A DNA stretch of 20,611 nucleotides from Chitinispirillaceae bacterium (GCA_016926315.1 JAFGOU010000092.1:1-20611), one strand, 5' to 3'. Counted from the first letter of the stretch, positions 9,031 through 16,471 are shown. The notes: generated by a model not told the origin, from the sequence alone. Numbers and translations are program-made.

Positions 9031-9084
9031 TCTCTGTACGCGTAATTATCCGCGCAAAATGCGCAGATAATTCAGCTACAGAGA
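9031..9084. repeat. Long imperfect stem-loop in the divergent intergenic region
   Basis: The arms at 9031-9055 and 9061-9084 (TCTCTGTA... and ...TACAGAGA outside, CCGCGC and GCGCAG inside, TAATTATC and GATAATT in the middle) pair over most of 24-25 bases around a short A/T loop, with a few mismatches. It lies between the endoQ-uvrD gene and tatA, which point away from each other. No T run follows, so it is unlikely to be a terminator. It could be a small palindromic element, a regulatory structure or an operator. The rest of 8937-9209 holds no recognisable gene. Confidence 0.55.
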
Positions 9085-9209
9085 TTAACCGGGAGAGCTG
9101 CAATCTTCGGTTCCGGCGATTCAATAGAAACAGCCGGCAATTCTGATATATTTTAAGGAGTACCGTGACGGTCGCCGGACCGTCCGCACAATTTACAAGG
9201 AGGCACAGC

Positions 9210-9419
9210 ATGTTGCCAAATATCGGCGGCCAGGAGCTGCTCATCATTCTTTTGATCGTTCTGCTGCTTTTTGGCGCGAAAAAGATCCCGGATCTCGCAA
9301 AGGGACTGGGCCACGGCATCAAGGAGTTCAAAAAGGCCTCCAAAGAGGTTGAAAAAGAGGGTGAACCGGACGAAAAGGACGGTTCCCCCGCCCAGAAAAA
9401 GGACGACGCCAAGGCGTGA
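9210..9419 (+). CDS. tatA: Twin-arginine translocase subunit TatA/E
   Basis: TatA forms the size-variable pore of the Tat pathway, which exports folded proteins carrying twin-arginine signals. The 69-residue protein has a short N-terminal membrane helix ([17 protein letters not shown]), the hinge [14 protein letters not shown], an amphipathic helix [12 protein letters not shown] and a charged, disordered tail. AAGGAGG at 9198-9204 sits 5 bases before ATG 9210, which overrides the longer frame opening at 9165. The stop codon overlaps the start of tatC by four bases (GTGA), indicating translational coupling at the head of the operon. Confidence 0.95.
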   Translation: MLPNIGGQELLIILLIVLLLFGAKKIPDLAKGLGHGIKEFKKASKEVEKEGEPDEKDGSPAQKKDDAKA

Positions 9420-10144
9420 AGCGTTCCGACAGCGGCGAAATGTCGTTCCTCGATCACCTCGAGGAACTCCGGTGGCGGCTCATAAAAATCGCCATTGCCA
9501 TCGGCCTCTTCGCCATACCCTGCGGCATCTTCTGGAAACAGATTTTCGATGTCGCGATGATCTATCCCCTGCGATTCGCCGAACCCAAACCCCACCTTAT
9601 TTTTACCTCCCCGGTGGAGGCGGTCCTCGTCAGCGTAAAAATTGCCCTGGGGGGCGGTCTTATCTTTGCCGCGCCGGTACTGTTCTACCAGGTGTGGCGC
9701 TTCGTCGCGCCGGGAATGTATGCAAAGGAGAAAAGGATCGTCCTGCCCACGGTCATCATCGCGTCGCTTTCGTTTGTCGCCGGTCTCCTGTTCTGCTACT
9801 TCACCCTGCCGCTGGTGCTCAAGTTCCTGACCGGCTACGCCGCGTACCGGCTGGACCCGTTTTTCAAGATCAATGACTATTTCGGTTTTTTGCTCAAACT
9901 CAGCATCGCGTTCGGCGTGGTGTTCGAGCTACCCGTGATCTCCTTCATGCTGGCGCGCCTCGGACTGATCGACGCGCGCTTCCTGATCAAGCATTCCCGC
10001 ATCGCCGTCGTGATCATCGCCGTCATGGCCGCGCTCCTGTCGCCGCCCGATGTTTTCTCCATGTCGCTTCTTGCGGTGCCGCTTTTGGTGCTGTACGGCG
10101 TGAGCATTCTCATCGCGCGTCTTGCAGGGAGGAAAAAAACATGA
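9416..10144 (+). CDS. tatC: Twin-arginine translocase subunit TatC
   Basis: TatC is the polytopic receptor that binds twin-arginine signal peptides together with TatB. The 242-residue protein has the N-terminal signature [14 protein letters not shown], the conserved [15 protein letters not shown], the [17 protein letters not shown] loop, and the late motif [19 protein letters not shown]. Six membrane spans are visible, the usual number. It starts at GTG 9416, overlapping tatA by 4 bases, and ends overlapping the next gene by 4 bases (ATGA at 10141-10144). The tight overlaps suggest equimolar, coupled synthesis. Confidence 0.96.
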   Translation: MKRSDSGEMSFLDHLEELRWRLIKIAIAIGLFAIPCGIFWKQIFDVAMIYPLRFAEPKPHLIFTSPVEAVLVSVKIALGGGLIFAAPVLFYQVWRFVAPGMYAKEKRIVLPTVIIASLSFVAGLLFCYFTLPLVLKFLTGYAAYRLDPFFKINDYFGFLLKLSIAFGVVFELPVISFMLARLGLIDARFLIKHSRIAVVIIAVMAALLSPPDVFSMSLLAVPLLVLYGVSILIARLAGRKKT

Positions 10145-10992
10145 ACATGGGCATCGGTTTTTCTGAGGTTATCCTTATCGTACTGCTGATACTTCTCTTT
10201 TTCGGTTCAAAGGAGCTGCCCAGGTTCCTGCGCGACGGCGCGCGTTTTGTCGCAAAAATGCGGCGTTACGGCGACAAGGTAAAAGAGGAATTTGACGAAG
10301 TGACCAGGGAACTGGACGGCCCGCCGCCGCTTCCGCACGACACCGCCGTCGCCAACAGAAAAAAGGAGCTGCGGAAAAAATATCTGGCGGCGCGCGGCGC
10401 GCTTGATCCCGCAGAGCGGAAAAAAAAGTCGGAAGCAATCTGCGGCCTGCTTAAAAACAGCGAGCAGTTCAAACGCGCCGGAGCAATCATGCTCTACCTC
10501 AGCATGGGGGCGGAGGTCGAAACAAGACCACTTCTGCAGGCCATGCTTGCCGCCGGCAAAAGGGTCGTGCTGCCCTACTGCAGGAAAGAGACGCAAAGCC
10601 TGGGTATCGGTGAAATCAGGGACCTGGAAAAAGACGTTATCATTGGCGAAAAAAGCGTGCCCGAACCCAGGCATGACCTGCGTGACCATTTTTTCCGAAG
10701 CGACCTGCAGCTCATCGTGTGCCCGGGCGTGGCATTCGACTCGTTCGGCGCGCGCCTCGGGCGCGGTTTCGCTTACTATGATAATTTTCTCCGCGAGCTC
10801 AAGGGCCGTGTTCCGATGGTCGGTCTGGGATTCGATATGCAGGTACAGGATGAGCAGCTTCCTTTCTCCTACAGCGACGTGGTCATGGACCAGATCATCA
10901 CGGAAAGCGGGTTCCGGTTGCCGGAACCGCCCGGCGAAACTGACCTGCAGGAAGAAAAGAGCCCTGACACGGCTGAAAAACCGACCGCCTGA
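10141..10992 (+). CDS. TatA/B-like domain fused to 5-formyltetrahydrofolate cyclo-ligase
   Basis: A 283-residue protein joining two families. Residues 1 to ~60 are TatA/B-like: MGIGFSEVILIVLLILLFFG, then FGSKELPRFLRDGARFVAKM and a charged helix. Residues ~70-265 are 5-formyltetrahydrofolate cyclo-ligase (methenyl-THF synthetase), which uses ATP to convert 5-formyl-THF to 5,10-methenyl-THF. Its marks are RKKELRKKYLAARGALD, MLYLSMGAEVETRPLL and the active-site motif CPGVAFDSFGARLGRGF followed by AYYDNFL. The GGGAGG in GCAGGGAGGAAAAAAAC precedes ATG 10141. No internal start or frameshift separates the parts, so the fusion appears real. The Tat half plausibly supplies the TatB role missing from this operon and would tether the folate enzyme to the membrane; that is inference. 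Confidence 0.9.
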   Translation: MNMGIGFSEVILIVLLILLFFGSKELPRFLRDGARFVAKMRRYGDKVKEEFDEVTRELDGPPPLPHDTAVANRKKELRKKYLAARGALDPAERKKKSEAICGLLKNSEQFKRAGAIMLYLSMGAEVETRPLLQAMLAAGKRVVLPYCRKETQSLGIGEIRDLEKDVIIGEKSVPEPRHDLRDHFFRSDLQLIVCPGVAFDSFGARLGRGFAYYDNFLRELKGRVPMVGLGFDMQVQDEQLPFSYSDVVMDQIITESGFRLPEPPGETDLQEEKSPDTAEKPTA

Positions 10993-11003
10993 GGTACCTC
11001 GCA

Positions 11004-11972
11004 ATGGCTTCAACGGTCTTAACAATTTTCATTTTTCTGGCATCGGCAATGCTGGTGTTCATGCTCATCGTCCTGGTGTCTCCGTTTGCATTGCGCACCG
11101 ATTTCTCGATCGAGCCGCAGGCAAGCAGCGGAACGGTTTTTCTCAGCTGGATGCACCCGGTGATCGTTCGAATGAAATTCGATATCGGCCTGCATCACCT
11201 GGAACTGAGAGTCTTCGGCAAACGTGTAGATCTCTCCTCCAGGGTCAGTCGTGACAAGAGGCCGCGGGAAAAAGAGGAACCGCCTTCTTCGCACGGGCCC
11301 GTCTCACCACCTGAGGCGCCGGAACCATCGCCGTCCGCACCGCCGCCCGAAGCTGCAGTAAGTGCTCCATCTGAAGGGGAAGCGACCGGTTACGGCAACC
11401 AGCGTGAAAGGGTATCCGGACCGGAACCGATGCCACCATTGGAACAGCCATCGCCGGTCCAGGATGGCGGGGATTCGGTCAGGGACGAAAAAAAAGATTC
11501 ACAGGAGAAAAAACAGCGCGGGGCGCTGTTTAAAAAGATCCGAACGCTATGGGAAAAAAGTACCGCGACCTATACGGTCCTTCGACGGTATCGCGCCCTG
11601 TCCAGGGCATATCGCTGGAGCATGAGAATAACGGCGCTCTCTTTCAGGCTGATGCGGTTCGACCATTTCCGCCTGTACGCCCGGGCAGGCATGGATGATC
11701 CGGCGCTGCTCGGCAGGGTATACGGTTGGTATGCCGCGCTGAGCAATTGCATTGTCGGCAGCCGGAAAAACTGCAGTGTCAGTTTTGAACCGGTTTTTTT
11801 TGGCAACGATCTCACGATTGCCGGCAGCGTTGGTCTGCGGACGTCGCTCGGACGGGTGATCATGCCAGCGGCGGTCGGCCTGCTTACGTTTCCCTACCTG
11901 CGCGCCTATCTTGTCTGGCGCAGGCTTAAAAAAATCCATCGGTCCAGGCCGGCAAATGGTACAATAGGATGA
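11004..11972 (+). CDS. DUF2953-like membrane-anchored protein with long Pro/Glu-rich linker
   Basis: A 322-residue protein that begins with a membrane helix (about residues 4-28, VLTIFIFLASAMLVFMLIVL). A short beta-rich segment follows (TDFSIEPQASSGTVFLSW, HHLELRVFGKRVDL). Residues ~85-170 are low-complexity linker rich in Pro, Glu, Ser and Lys. The C-terminal domain (ALSFRLMRFDHFRLYARAG, DDPALLGRVYGWYAAL, SVSFEPVFFGNDLTIAGS) has the layout of DUF2953 proteins, whose function is unknown. It begins 11 bases after the previous gene and ends 13 bases before mlaE, so it belongs to the same operon. Family assignment is moderate because the linker separates the recognisable parts. Confidence 0.7.
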   Translation: MASTVLTIFIFLASAMLVFMLIVLVSPFALRTDFSIEPQASSGTVFLSWMHPVIVRMKFDIGLHHLELRVFGKRVDLSSRVSRDKRPREKEEPPSSHGPVSPPEAPEPSPSAPPPEAAVSAPSEGEATGYGNQRERVSGPEPMPPLEQPSPVQDGGDSVRDEKKDSQEKKQRGALFKKIRTLWEKSTATYTVLRRYRALSRAYRWSMRITALSFRLMRFDHFRLYARAGMDDPALLGRVYGWYAALSNCIVGSRKNCSVSFEPVFFGNDLTIAGSVGLRTSLGRVIMPAAVGLLTFPYLRAYLVWRRLKKIHRSRPANGTIG

Positions 11973-11985
11973 ACAGGACAGTTCC

Positions 11986-12768
11986 ATGATCGCAGTGGTC
12001 GACACTATCGCCGAATCGGTCGGCGCATTCACGCGTGAGTCCGTCATCCAGCTCGGCGCCGTGACCCGCTTTTTTATGCGCATCATGCGCGCCATGCCCG
12101 GTACGGCGGCCCGGTTTCATCTCATTATCGAGCAGATGATGGTGTTGGGCGTTAAAACGATCCCGATTGTGCTGCTCACCTCCGCGTTTGTAGGTCTGGT
12201 CAGCGCCTGGCAGGTGCAATACCTTTTTTCCGACGTCATGCCGCTCACCTACCTCGGCACTGCCGTGGGTAAAGCAGTGTTCACCGAGCTCGGGCCGGTG
12301 CTTACCGCGCTGGTCATCACCGGCAGGGTAGGGGCGCGTCTTGCCGCCGAACTAGGCACCATGCGCGTGACCGAACAGATCGACGCCATGACCTGCCTCT
12401 CGCTCGACCCGTACCGCTATCTCCTTGCCCCGCGCATGGCGGCCGGCGCGGTCATGGTCCCGGTCCTCACCATTTTTTCCGCATTTTTCTCCATCATCAG
12501 CGCGCAGCTTCTATCCCAGTTCGCCATGGGCCTGGATCAGGCCACCTTTTACCACGGACTCAAGATGCTGTTCCGCGTTCAGGACGTGGTCATCTGTCTG
12601 GTCAAGGCGTTCGTGTTCGGCGTTTCCATATCCCTGAGCGGCTGCTACTTCGGTTTTTTCACCACCGGCGGCGCGGTCGGCGTGGGCGAATCAACGAAAA
12701 AAGCCGTGGTCGCGGCAATGGTGCTTATCCTGGTGTCCAATCTCATCGTGGTGAACATCCTGCTGTGA
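11986..12768 (+). CDS. mlaE: MlaE-family ABC transporter permease
   Basis: MlaE-type permeases form the inner-membrane channel of Mla/Mce phospholipid transporters. The 260-residue protein shows the family motifs TELGPVLTALVITGRVGARLAAELGTMRVTEQIDAM and, near the C-terminus, YFGFFTTGGAVGVGESTKKAVV, with five or six hydrophobic segments between. It starts 13 bases after the DUF2953-like gene. In this family the permease is normally followed by an ATPase (mlaF) and a substrate-binding Mce protein (mlaD). Neither is present downstream; a - strand ATPase of another family begins instead. The partners may be elsewhere, or the operon may have been cut by insertion of the accessory region. Confidence 0.94.
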   Translation: MIAVVDTIAESVGAFTRESVIQLGAVTRFFMRIMRAMPGTAARFHLIIEQMMVLGVKTIPIVLLTSAFVGLVSAWQVQYLFSDVMPLTYLGTAVGKAVFTELGPVLTALVITGRVGARLAAELGTMRVTEQIDAMTCLSLDPYRYLLAPRMAAGAVMVPVLTIFSAFFSIISAQLLSQFAMGLDQATFYHGLKMLFRVQDVVICLVKAFVFGVSISLSGCYFGFFTTGGAVGVGESTKKAVVAAMVLILVSNLIVVNILL

Positions 12769-12927
12769 CGGAACGGAACCGGTTCGATCCGAATTCTTTG
12801 CTTGGCGTCCATGCTACGACCCGCTTACCCCTTCGGTCCATTTCCCGCATTCTTGGGGAGACGGGGAAGATGAAACCGTATTGCTCCGCATACCGCTTCG
12901 GATGTGCCTCTGCGTGACGCCCCGCGA

Positions 12928-14118
12928 TTACGCGTCGAAAATCTCACCCCTCCATAACATTTCCAGAAACAGCCGCCACGGGTAAAGCTGGATCTCGCCG
13001 CTCTTTCGGGGTTTCAATTCGTTGGAAACCACAATTGCTTTGCGCGGCTTGTATTCATTTGTAAATGAATGAAGGTGCCGCAGGTCGGCGGCATCGACGC
13101 GGGAAGCGCCTTTAACCTCAATGATCGCTTCGGCGTCATCAATTACGAAATCCACTTCTTGTCCCTGCACCGTTCTCCAGTAGCGAATCGTTTTGTCGCA
13201 TTCTTTATAGTCATTGTATGCGATCAATTCGGTAAATATGAAATGCTCGAAACTGCGTCCGAATTGCGGCCCTTTTTCTTCTTCTATCGTTTGCCGCGAC
13301 AGAAAGTTTGCGATACCCGTGTCGAAGAGATAAAATTTCGGAGTGCTGGAGATTATGTTGCGCTTTCTCCTCTTAGTAAAAGGCTCGACGAAGAAACCCA
13401 GGTTCGTATCCGCCACTATCTGGAAATATTCGCGGATTGTTTTTGAATCAACGCCGCAATCCCGGGCGATATTCGAGTAGTTGATCATTTCACCCGTACA
13501 GAATCCGAGCACATCGGTGAAACGCGAAAACGCGGCGATATTCCGGGTCAATCCTTCCGCCATTATTTCCTCTCGAAGATAATCGACGACATATCCCTTT
13601 TGCGAGCGGCGGTAATCGTTCTCATGGTAATGGTCCGGGATAAGCCCATGATTGAGCGCCCGCAAAAGATCGAAATCGCCAATTTCCGCCGATACAAACG
13701 GGTGCATGACAAAACGCCATGCGCGCCCGCCGAGCAGGTTCGCGTGTCCGCGTTTGAGCTTTCGCGCGCTGGAACCGCACAGAATGAAGGAGATTTTCTT
13801 GTTTTCAATGAGCCAATGGACCTCGTCGAGGAGCGCGGGTATTTTCTGTACTTCATCGATGATGACCGGTTGCGTGAGCGTGCCGCGTTCAGCGCTCAAG
13901 ATAAGCTGTTCGCGCAAGAGCGACGGAGTGCGCAAGAGGTCGTAAAACGTATCGCTCAGCAGTAAATCGACGCGAAGGCTTTCGGGATATTCGTGCGATA
14001 AAAAGGTCGATTTTCCCGTTTTTCGCGCACCCCATAAAAATGCGGCTTTACCCCTGGGCACCTTAACAGATAAAATCCGTTCATACATCCGTTCCGAACC
14101 CCCGAGAATTTCCTCCAT
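12928..14118 (-). CDS. ATP-binding protein, AAA_14 / DUF4143 family
   Basis: A 396-residue protein of the widespread AAA+ family that pairs an N-terminal ATPase (AAA_14) with a C-terminal DUF4143 nuclease-fold domain. Visible are Walker A WGARKTGKSTFL, Walker B QPVIIDEVQKIP, sensor FILCGSSARKLKR, a winged-helix-like centre (GEMINYSNIARDCGVDSKTIREYF), PKFYLFDTGIANFL and the restriction-enzyme-like GQEVDFVIDD...AIIEVKG. The cellular role of the family is not settled. ATG 14118 is used; ATG 14088 (MYERILS) is an alternative. A/T-rich promoter-like sequence lies right before 14118, which would leave almost no leader if that start is used. It is the first gene of the accessory region and is convergent with mlaE. 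The 159 bases between them hold nothing I recognise. Confidence 0.88.
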   Translation of the reverse strand: MEEILGGSERMYERILSVKVPRGKAAFLWGARKTGKSTFLSHEYPESLRVDLLLSDTFYDLLRTPSLLREQLILSAERGTLTQPVIIDEVQKIPALLDEVHWLIENKKISFILCGSSARKLKRGHANLLGGRAWRFVMHPFVSAEIGDFDLLRALNHGLIPDHYHENDYRRSQKGYVVDYLREEIMAEGLTRNIAAFSRFTDVLGFCTGEMINYSNIARDCGVDSKTIREYFQIVADTNLGFFVEPFTKRRKRNIISSTPKFYLFDTGIANFLSRQTIEEEKGPQFGRSFEHFIFTELIAYNDYKECDKTIRYWRTVQGQEVDFVIDDAEAIIEVKGASRVDAADLRHLHSFTNEYKPRKAIVVSNELKPRKSGEIQLYPWRLFLEMLWRGEIFDA

Positions 14119-14267
14119 AAATATATAATATATTCGTAATGAGTTCCATAAAAATATGAACTACGCCATTCTTGACCTGCCACGTACAAGCTCCTATTTT
14201 GCATAGCATGCTTTAAAAAACCGACTCGTATGCCGCTCCCAATTCTTTTCAACAGGAGAAACGCCGT

Positions 14268-15386
14268 ATGCTCGCTACCCAGATCCGCCAGAAGGACGCG
14301 CTTTTCTATTTCGTATGCTACCCTGCCGAAGACCTGCTCGAGAAAGTGCGGTTCATCAGCCGGTACTACGGCGACGGCACCTCGATTTACGCTGAGGAAC
14401 TGCCAGAGGAGGATGAGATCGGCTCCTTCATTGCCAGGATAGAAAAAACAGACAAGGCGTTCCAGCGCACGCTCTCAAGACAGAAAATAAAGGCGATCAA
14501 GAACTTTTACGATACCGCGGTCAGCCAGCCGCCCATACCCGGCACCATATTGCTTTTTACCGGCGAACAGCTTGAATTCGAGGCCCTGGGCTCCATGAAA
14601 AACGCCGGAAACCTGCGCGAGCCAAAGGGGAAATTCCTGATCATCGACGGCCAGCACCGGCTTGCCGCGCTCCAGTTCTACCTCAACGAGAAAAAAGAAG
14701 AAGCGCCGTCCCTGTCAGTGCCGTGCATCATCTTTGACGGCAAGACCGAGGACTTCGCCACCGAGATGTTCGTGATCATCAATTCAACGCCCACGCGCAT
14801 CAATAAAAGCCACCTGATCGACCTGTATGAAAAAGTCACCTGGGCCTCGCCCGACCGAAAACTCGCCGCGCGCATCGTGGAAAAGCTGTACAGCCAGGAC
14901 GACAGCCCGCTCCAGTACCGGATCAACCGGCTCGGGGGCAGGAGCCGCCAGGAAAAGTGGATCCTGCAGGCCGAGCTGTTCAACGAGATCCACCGCTGGG
15001 TCACGGCCTCGGAAAAGTCACTCGAAAAACGTACGGGCGAAATCAGACGACTTACCGAACAGCTTTATACCGCAGCGCGCGACTTTTTCAAGGCCGCAGC
15101 CGCGGTATGGGGCGATGCCTGGGGCCACAAGGACTACATGGTCACCAAACCCGTGACCATAAAGGCAATGATCCGCGTAATGGCCGACCTGGCCCCGGAC
15201 ATGGCGTTCAACCTCGAAGGAGCGGCGCAAGTAAAAGAGTGGCGCAAATCCATTGAGTCCTGGAAGGACCTCAAACGCGACTTCCGCAGCGAAGGGTTCT
15301 ACGAACGGTTCCCGGCAAAAGGCCAGGTGGAGCGCGTGACAAGAATATACCGGGAACTGAAAAGAGCGGCAGGGATCGAGAAGTAA
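14268..15386 (+). CDS. DGQHR-domain protein (DndB-related)
   Basis: A 372-residue protein with the defining motif GKFLIIDGQHRLAALQFYL (about residues 122-140), followed by the conserved VPCIIFDG and MFVIINSTPTRINKSHLIDL. DGQHR proteins include DndB, a regulator of DNA phosphorothioation, and many uncharacterised relatives in defence islands and mobile elements. No dndA, C, D or E homologue is present, so this is a standalone member and its function cannot be stated. ACAGGAG lies about 10 bases before ATG 14268. It is divergent from the DUF4143 ATPase across a 149-base A/T-rich intergenic region. Its stop is followed within 10 bases by the first palindromic element. Confidence 0.88.
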   Translation: MLATQIRQKDALFYFVCYPAEDLLEKVRFISRYYGDGTSIYAEELPEEDEIGSFIARIEKTDKAFQRTLSRQKIKAIKNFYDTAVSQPPIPGTILLFTGEQLEFEALGSMKNAGNLREPKGKFLIIDGQHRLAALQFYLNEKKEEAPSLSVPCIIFDGKTEDFATEMFVIINSTPTRINKSHLIDLYEKVTWASPDRKLAARIVEKLYSQDDSPLQYRINRLGGRSRQEKWILQAELFNEIHRWVTASEKSLEKRTGEIRRLTEQLYTAARDFFKAAAAVWGDAWGHKDYMVTKPVTIKAMIRVMADLAPDMAFNLEGAAQVKEWRKSIESWKDLKRDFRSEGFYERFPAKGQVERVTRIYRELKRAAGIEK

Positions 15387-15392
15387 GCGAAG

Positions 15393-15502
15393 CGCCTCAC
15401 CCCTGACCCCGCCTCACCCCTGTCCCCTCTCCACAAGTGGAGAGGGGAAGATGCGCAGCATCAGGGGTGAGGCGAAGGGTGGCCGGATGCCGGGTTGAGG
15501 CG
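15393..15502 (+). repeat. Palindromic element copy A (between DGQHR gene and cas1e relic)
   Basis: This is a fullest copy of an element seen six times in the region. Outer arms (GCCTCACCCCTG, partly doubled on the left, and CAGGGGTGAGGC) enclose a perfect hairpin CCCCTCTCCAC-AA-GTGGAGAGGGG (15424-15447) and a small hairpin GATGC-GCA-GCATC. The predicted fold is cloverleaf-like. A spacer-like tail runs to GTTGAGGCG, directly abutting the ATG of the cas1e relic at 15503, so the GAGG lies in Shine-Dalgarno position. Confidence 0.9.
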
Positions 15503-15904
15503 ATGAACGGACTTCCTCCGCCCAAACCCATCATGCTCAAGGAGCGCTCGTCAATGCTGTTTTTGCAGTATGGCGAGATCGACGTCATTGACGGCGCTTT
15601 CGTACTGGTGGACAAGACCGGCGTGCGTACGCATATACCGGTTGGAAGTATTGCCTGTATTCTACTTGAGCCTGGTATACGGGTGACGCATGCGGCAGTC
15701 AAACTTGCCGCGTATGTCGGGTGCCTGTTGATATGGGTAGGCGAAGCAGGGGTAAGACTTTATGCTGCCGGACAGCCGGGAGGAGCACGAGCAGACAGAT
15801 TGCTTTATCAGGCAAGGCTCGCGCTCGATGATATTCCCCGCGCGAGCGGGGATGAACCGGCGGCGACTTTTACTGCTTCGATAATCGCAGGATGTTCCCC
15901 GTGA
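15503..15904 (+). pseudogene. cas1: Truncated type I-E cas1 (cas1e) running into a CRISPR repeat
   Basis: The first ~109 codons match type I-E Cas1 closely: PPPKPIMLKERSSMLFLQYG, EIDVIDGAFVLVDKTGVRTH, IPVGSIACILLEPG, and LIWVGEAGVRLYAAGQPGG followed by DRLLYQARLALD. Intact Cas1e is about 300 residues and would continue into the catalytic helical domain. Here the frame instead passes at 15831 into a type I-E CRISPR repeat, read as IPRASGDEP, and stops at 15902-15904. All catalytic Glu/His/Asp residues, cas2e and the leader are missing, so the adaptation enzyme is dead. Codons up to the break look intact, which suggests one deletion rather than slow decay. Longer starts from 15437 only translate the palindromic element. 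Confidence 0.92.
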
Positions 15905-15920
15905 GCGAGCGGGATGATGG
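15831..15920 (+). CRISPR. Relic type I-E mini-array: two repeats, one 32-nt spacer
   Basis: Repeat 1 (15831-15859, 29 nt) contains TTCCCCGCGCGAGCGGGGA and ends GATGAACCG, the standard type I-E repeat form. A spacer of exactly 32 nt follows (15860-15891). A second 29-nt copy (15892-15920) is degenerate, with GTGAGCGAGC in place of GCGCGAGC and GATGATGG in place of GATGAACCG, as usual for a terminal repeat. The 29+32 geometry fits type I-E exactly and differs from the 32-nt type I-C repeats downstream. No third repeat is found. It is joined directly to the broken cas1e with no leader. Confidence 0.88.
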
Positions 15921-16114
15921 CAACGCGCGGCCTTTATGTCTTTGAGCACGATTCAAAAATGGGCAACGTATCTGCAACAGAACTTTTTGATCGCGTATCA
16001 GTCAGACGAAAAGATGCATCGAAACCAGCACGGTCTTATGCCGATTATGAGGTGGCTATTGACGAAGCAGGTCTAAACGATAAAAAAGTGAAATTGATCC
16101 GTAAGGTCGGTTAA
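15914..16114 (+). CDS. Unrecognised 66-residue open reading frame after the I-E relic
   Basis: The frame begins at ATGATG inside the degenerate second I-E repeat and encodes a charged, soluble-looking product (MGNVSATELFDRVSVRRKDA, then SYADYEVAIDEAG and a lysine-rich end). I do not recognise a family. It has no membrane segment and no clear ribosome binding site apart from GAGCGGG within the repeat. It is in the same frame as the cas1e relic, separated by one stop codon. It may be the 3' remnant of a gene that lost its front in the same deletion, or chance coding. Confidence 0.35.
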   Translation: MMATRGLYVFEHDSKMGNVSATELFDRVSVRRKDASKPARSYADYEVAIDEAGLNDKKVKLIRKVG

Positions 16115-16125
16115 AAAAAAGGTGT

Positions 16126-16175
16126 GTACAAATTGTACCCACCCTACAAAATTCAACTGTCGACTTTTTGTCGAC
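16126..16175. promoter_or_regulatory. Two small inverted repeats in the gap before hicA
   Basis: The 156-base gap 16115-16270 has no gene. It holds GTACAA-A-TTGTAC (16126-16138), a perfect operator-like palindrome, and GTCGAC-TTTTT-GTCGAC (16159-16175), a 6-bp stem with a T5 loop. They lie beyond the 3' end of hicA and after the unknown frame. Either could be a protein binding site or a transcript-end structure, and no regulator can be named. Confidence 0.35.
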
Positions 16176-16270
16176 AACTGAAACGTTTGATGTACCAATG
16201 CGTGCATTACACCAAGACATTTGTCACGTGTTGGATTTTCAGCATAAAGCCGAAGTTTAAAAAAGAAGGC

Positions 16271-16471
16271 TCATTCTGCCCTTTCAATCGCCTGTTCCAC
16301 CTGCTTGACGATCTTGGGGTGCAGGACATTACCAGCATGGTAGGGTATGACCATGCGGACGTTGTTCTTGAAATATATCCGGTGGCTGCCCTTGCTGCGC
16401 ATCAACCGGAAACCGGCTTTGAGCAGGAGTTTTTCCGCTTCGGAAGCGGTCAGGCGCGGCAGTTTAGGCAA
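16271..16471 (-). CDS. hicA: HicA mRNA interferase toxin
   Basis: HicA toxins have a double-stranded RNA-binding-like fold and cleave mRNA. The protein is about 66 residues, the normal size, and shows PKLPRLTASEAEKLLLKAGF, the catalytic histidine in RSKGSHRIY (about residue 30) and VIPYHAGNVLHPKIVKQV. TTG at 16471 is preferred over TTG 16483: it gives the usual N-terminus (PKLPRLT), and GAGGTG lies just upstream. It overlaps the end of hicB by 8 bases, so toxin synthesis is coupled to the antitoxin. The order antitoxin-then-toxin is the less common hicBA layout. Nothing suggests inactivation. Confidence 0.92.
   Translation of the reverse strand: MPKLPRLTASEAEKLLLKAGFRLMRSKGSHRIYFKNNVRMVIPYHAGNVLHPKIVKQVEQAIERAE

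Noticed and set aside
10207..11025. A 272-codon - strand frame opposite the TatB/folate-ligase gene
   Set aside because: The + strand carries two recognisable domains with conserved motifs; the opposite frame has none and is a coding shadow in G+C-rich sequence.
15437..15502. Longer N-termini for the cas1e relic (from 15437), and likewise for cas1 (17893) and cas4 (16765)
   Set aside because: The extra residues (MERGRCAASGVRR and similar) are translated palindromic element. The family N-termini begin at 15503, 17953 and 16807, each with GAGG upstream.
15860..16175. The relic I-E spacer next to a toxin gene as a CreTA-like RNA antitoxin
   Set aside because: The only match I could see between the spacer and the hicA-side gap is an 8-base CGACTTTT at spacer positions 5-12. 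It does not cover the seed start, has no type I-E PAM (CAA precedes it), and no type I-E effector genes are present. This is chance level.
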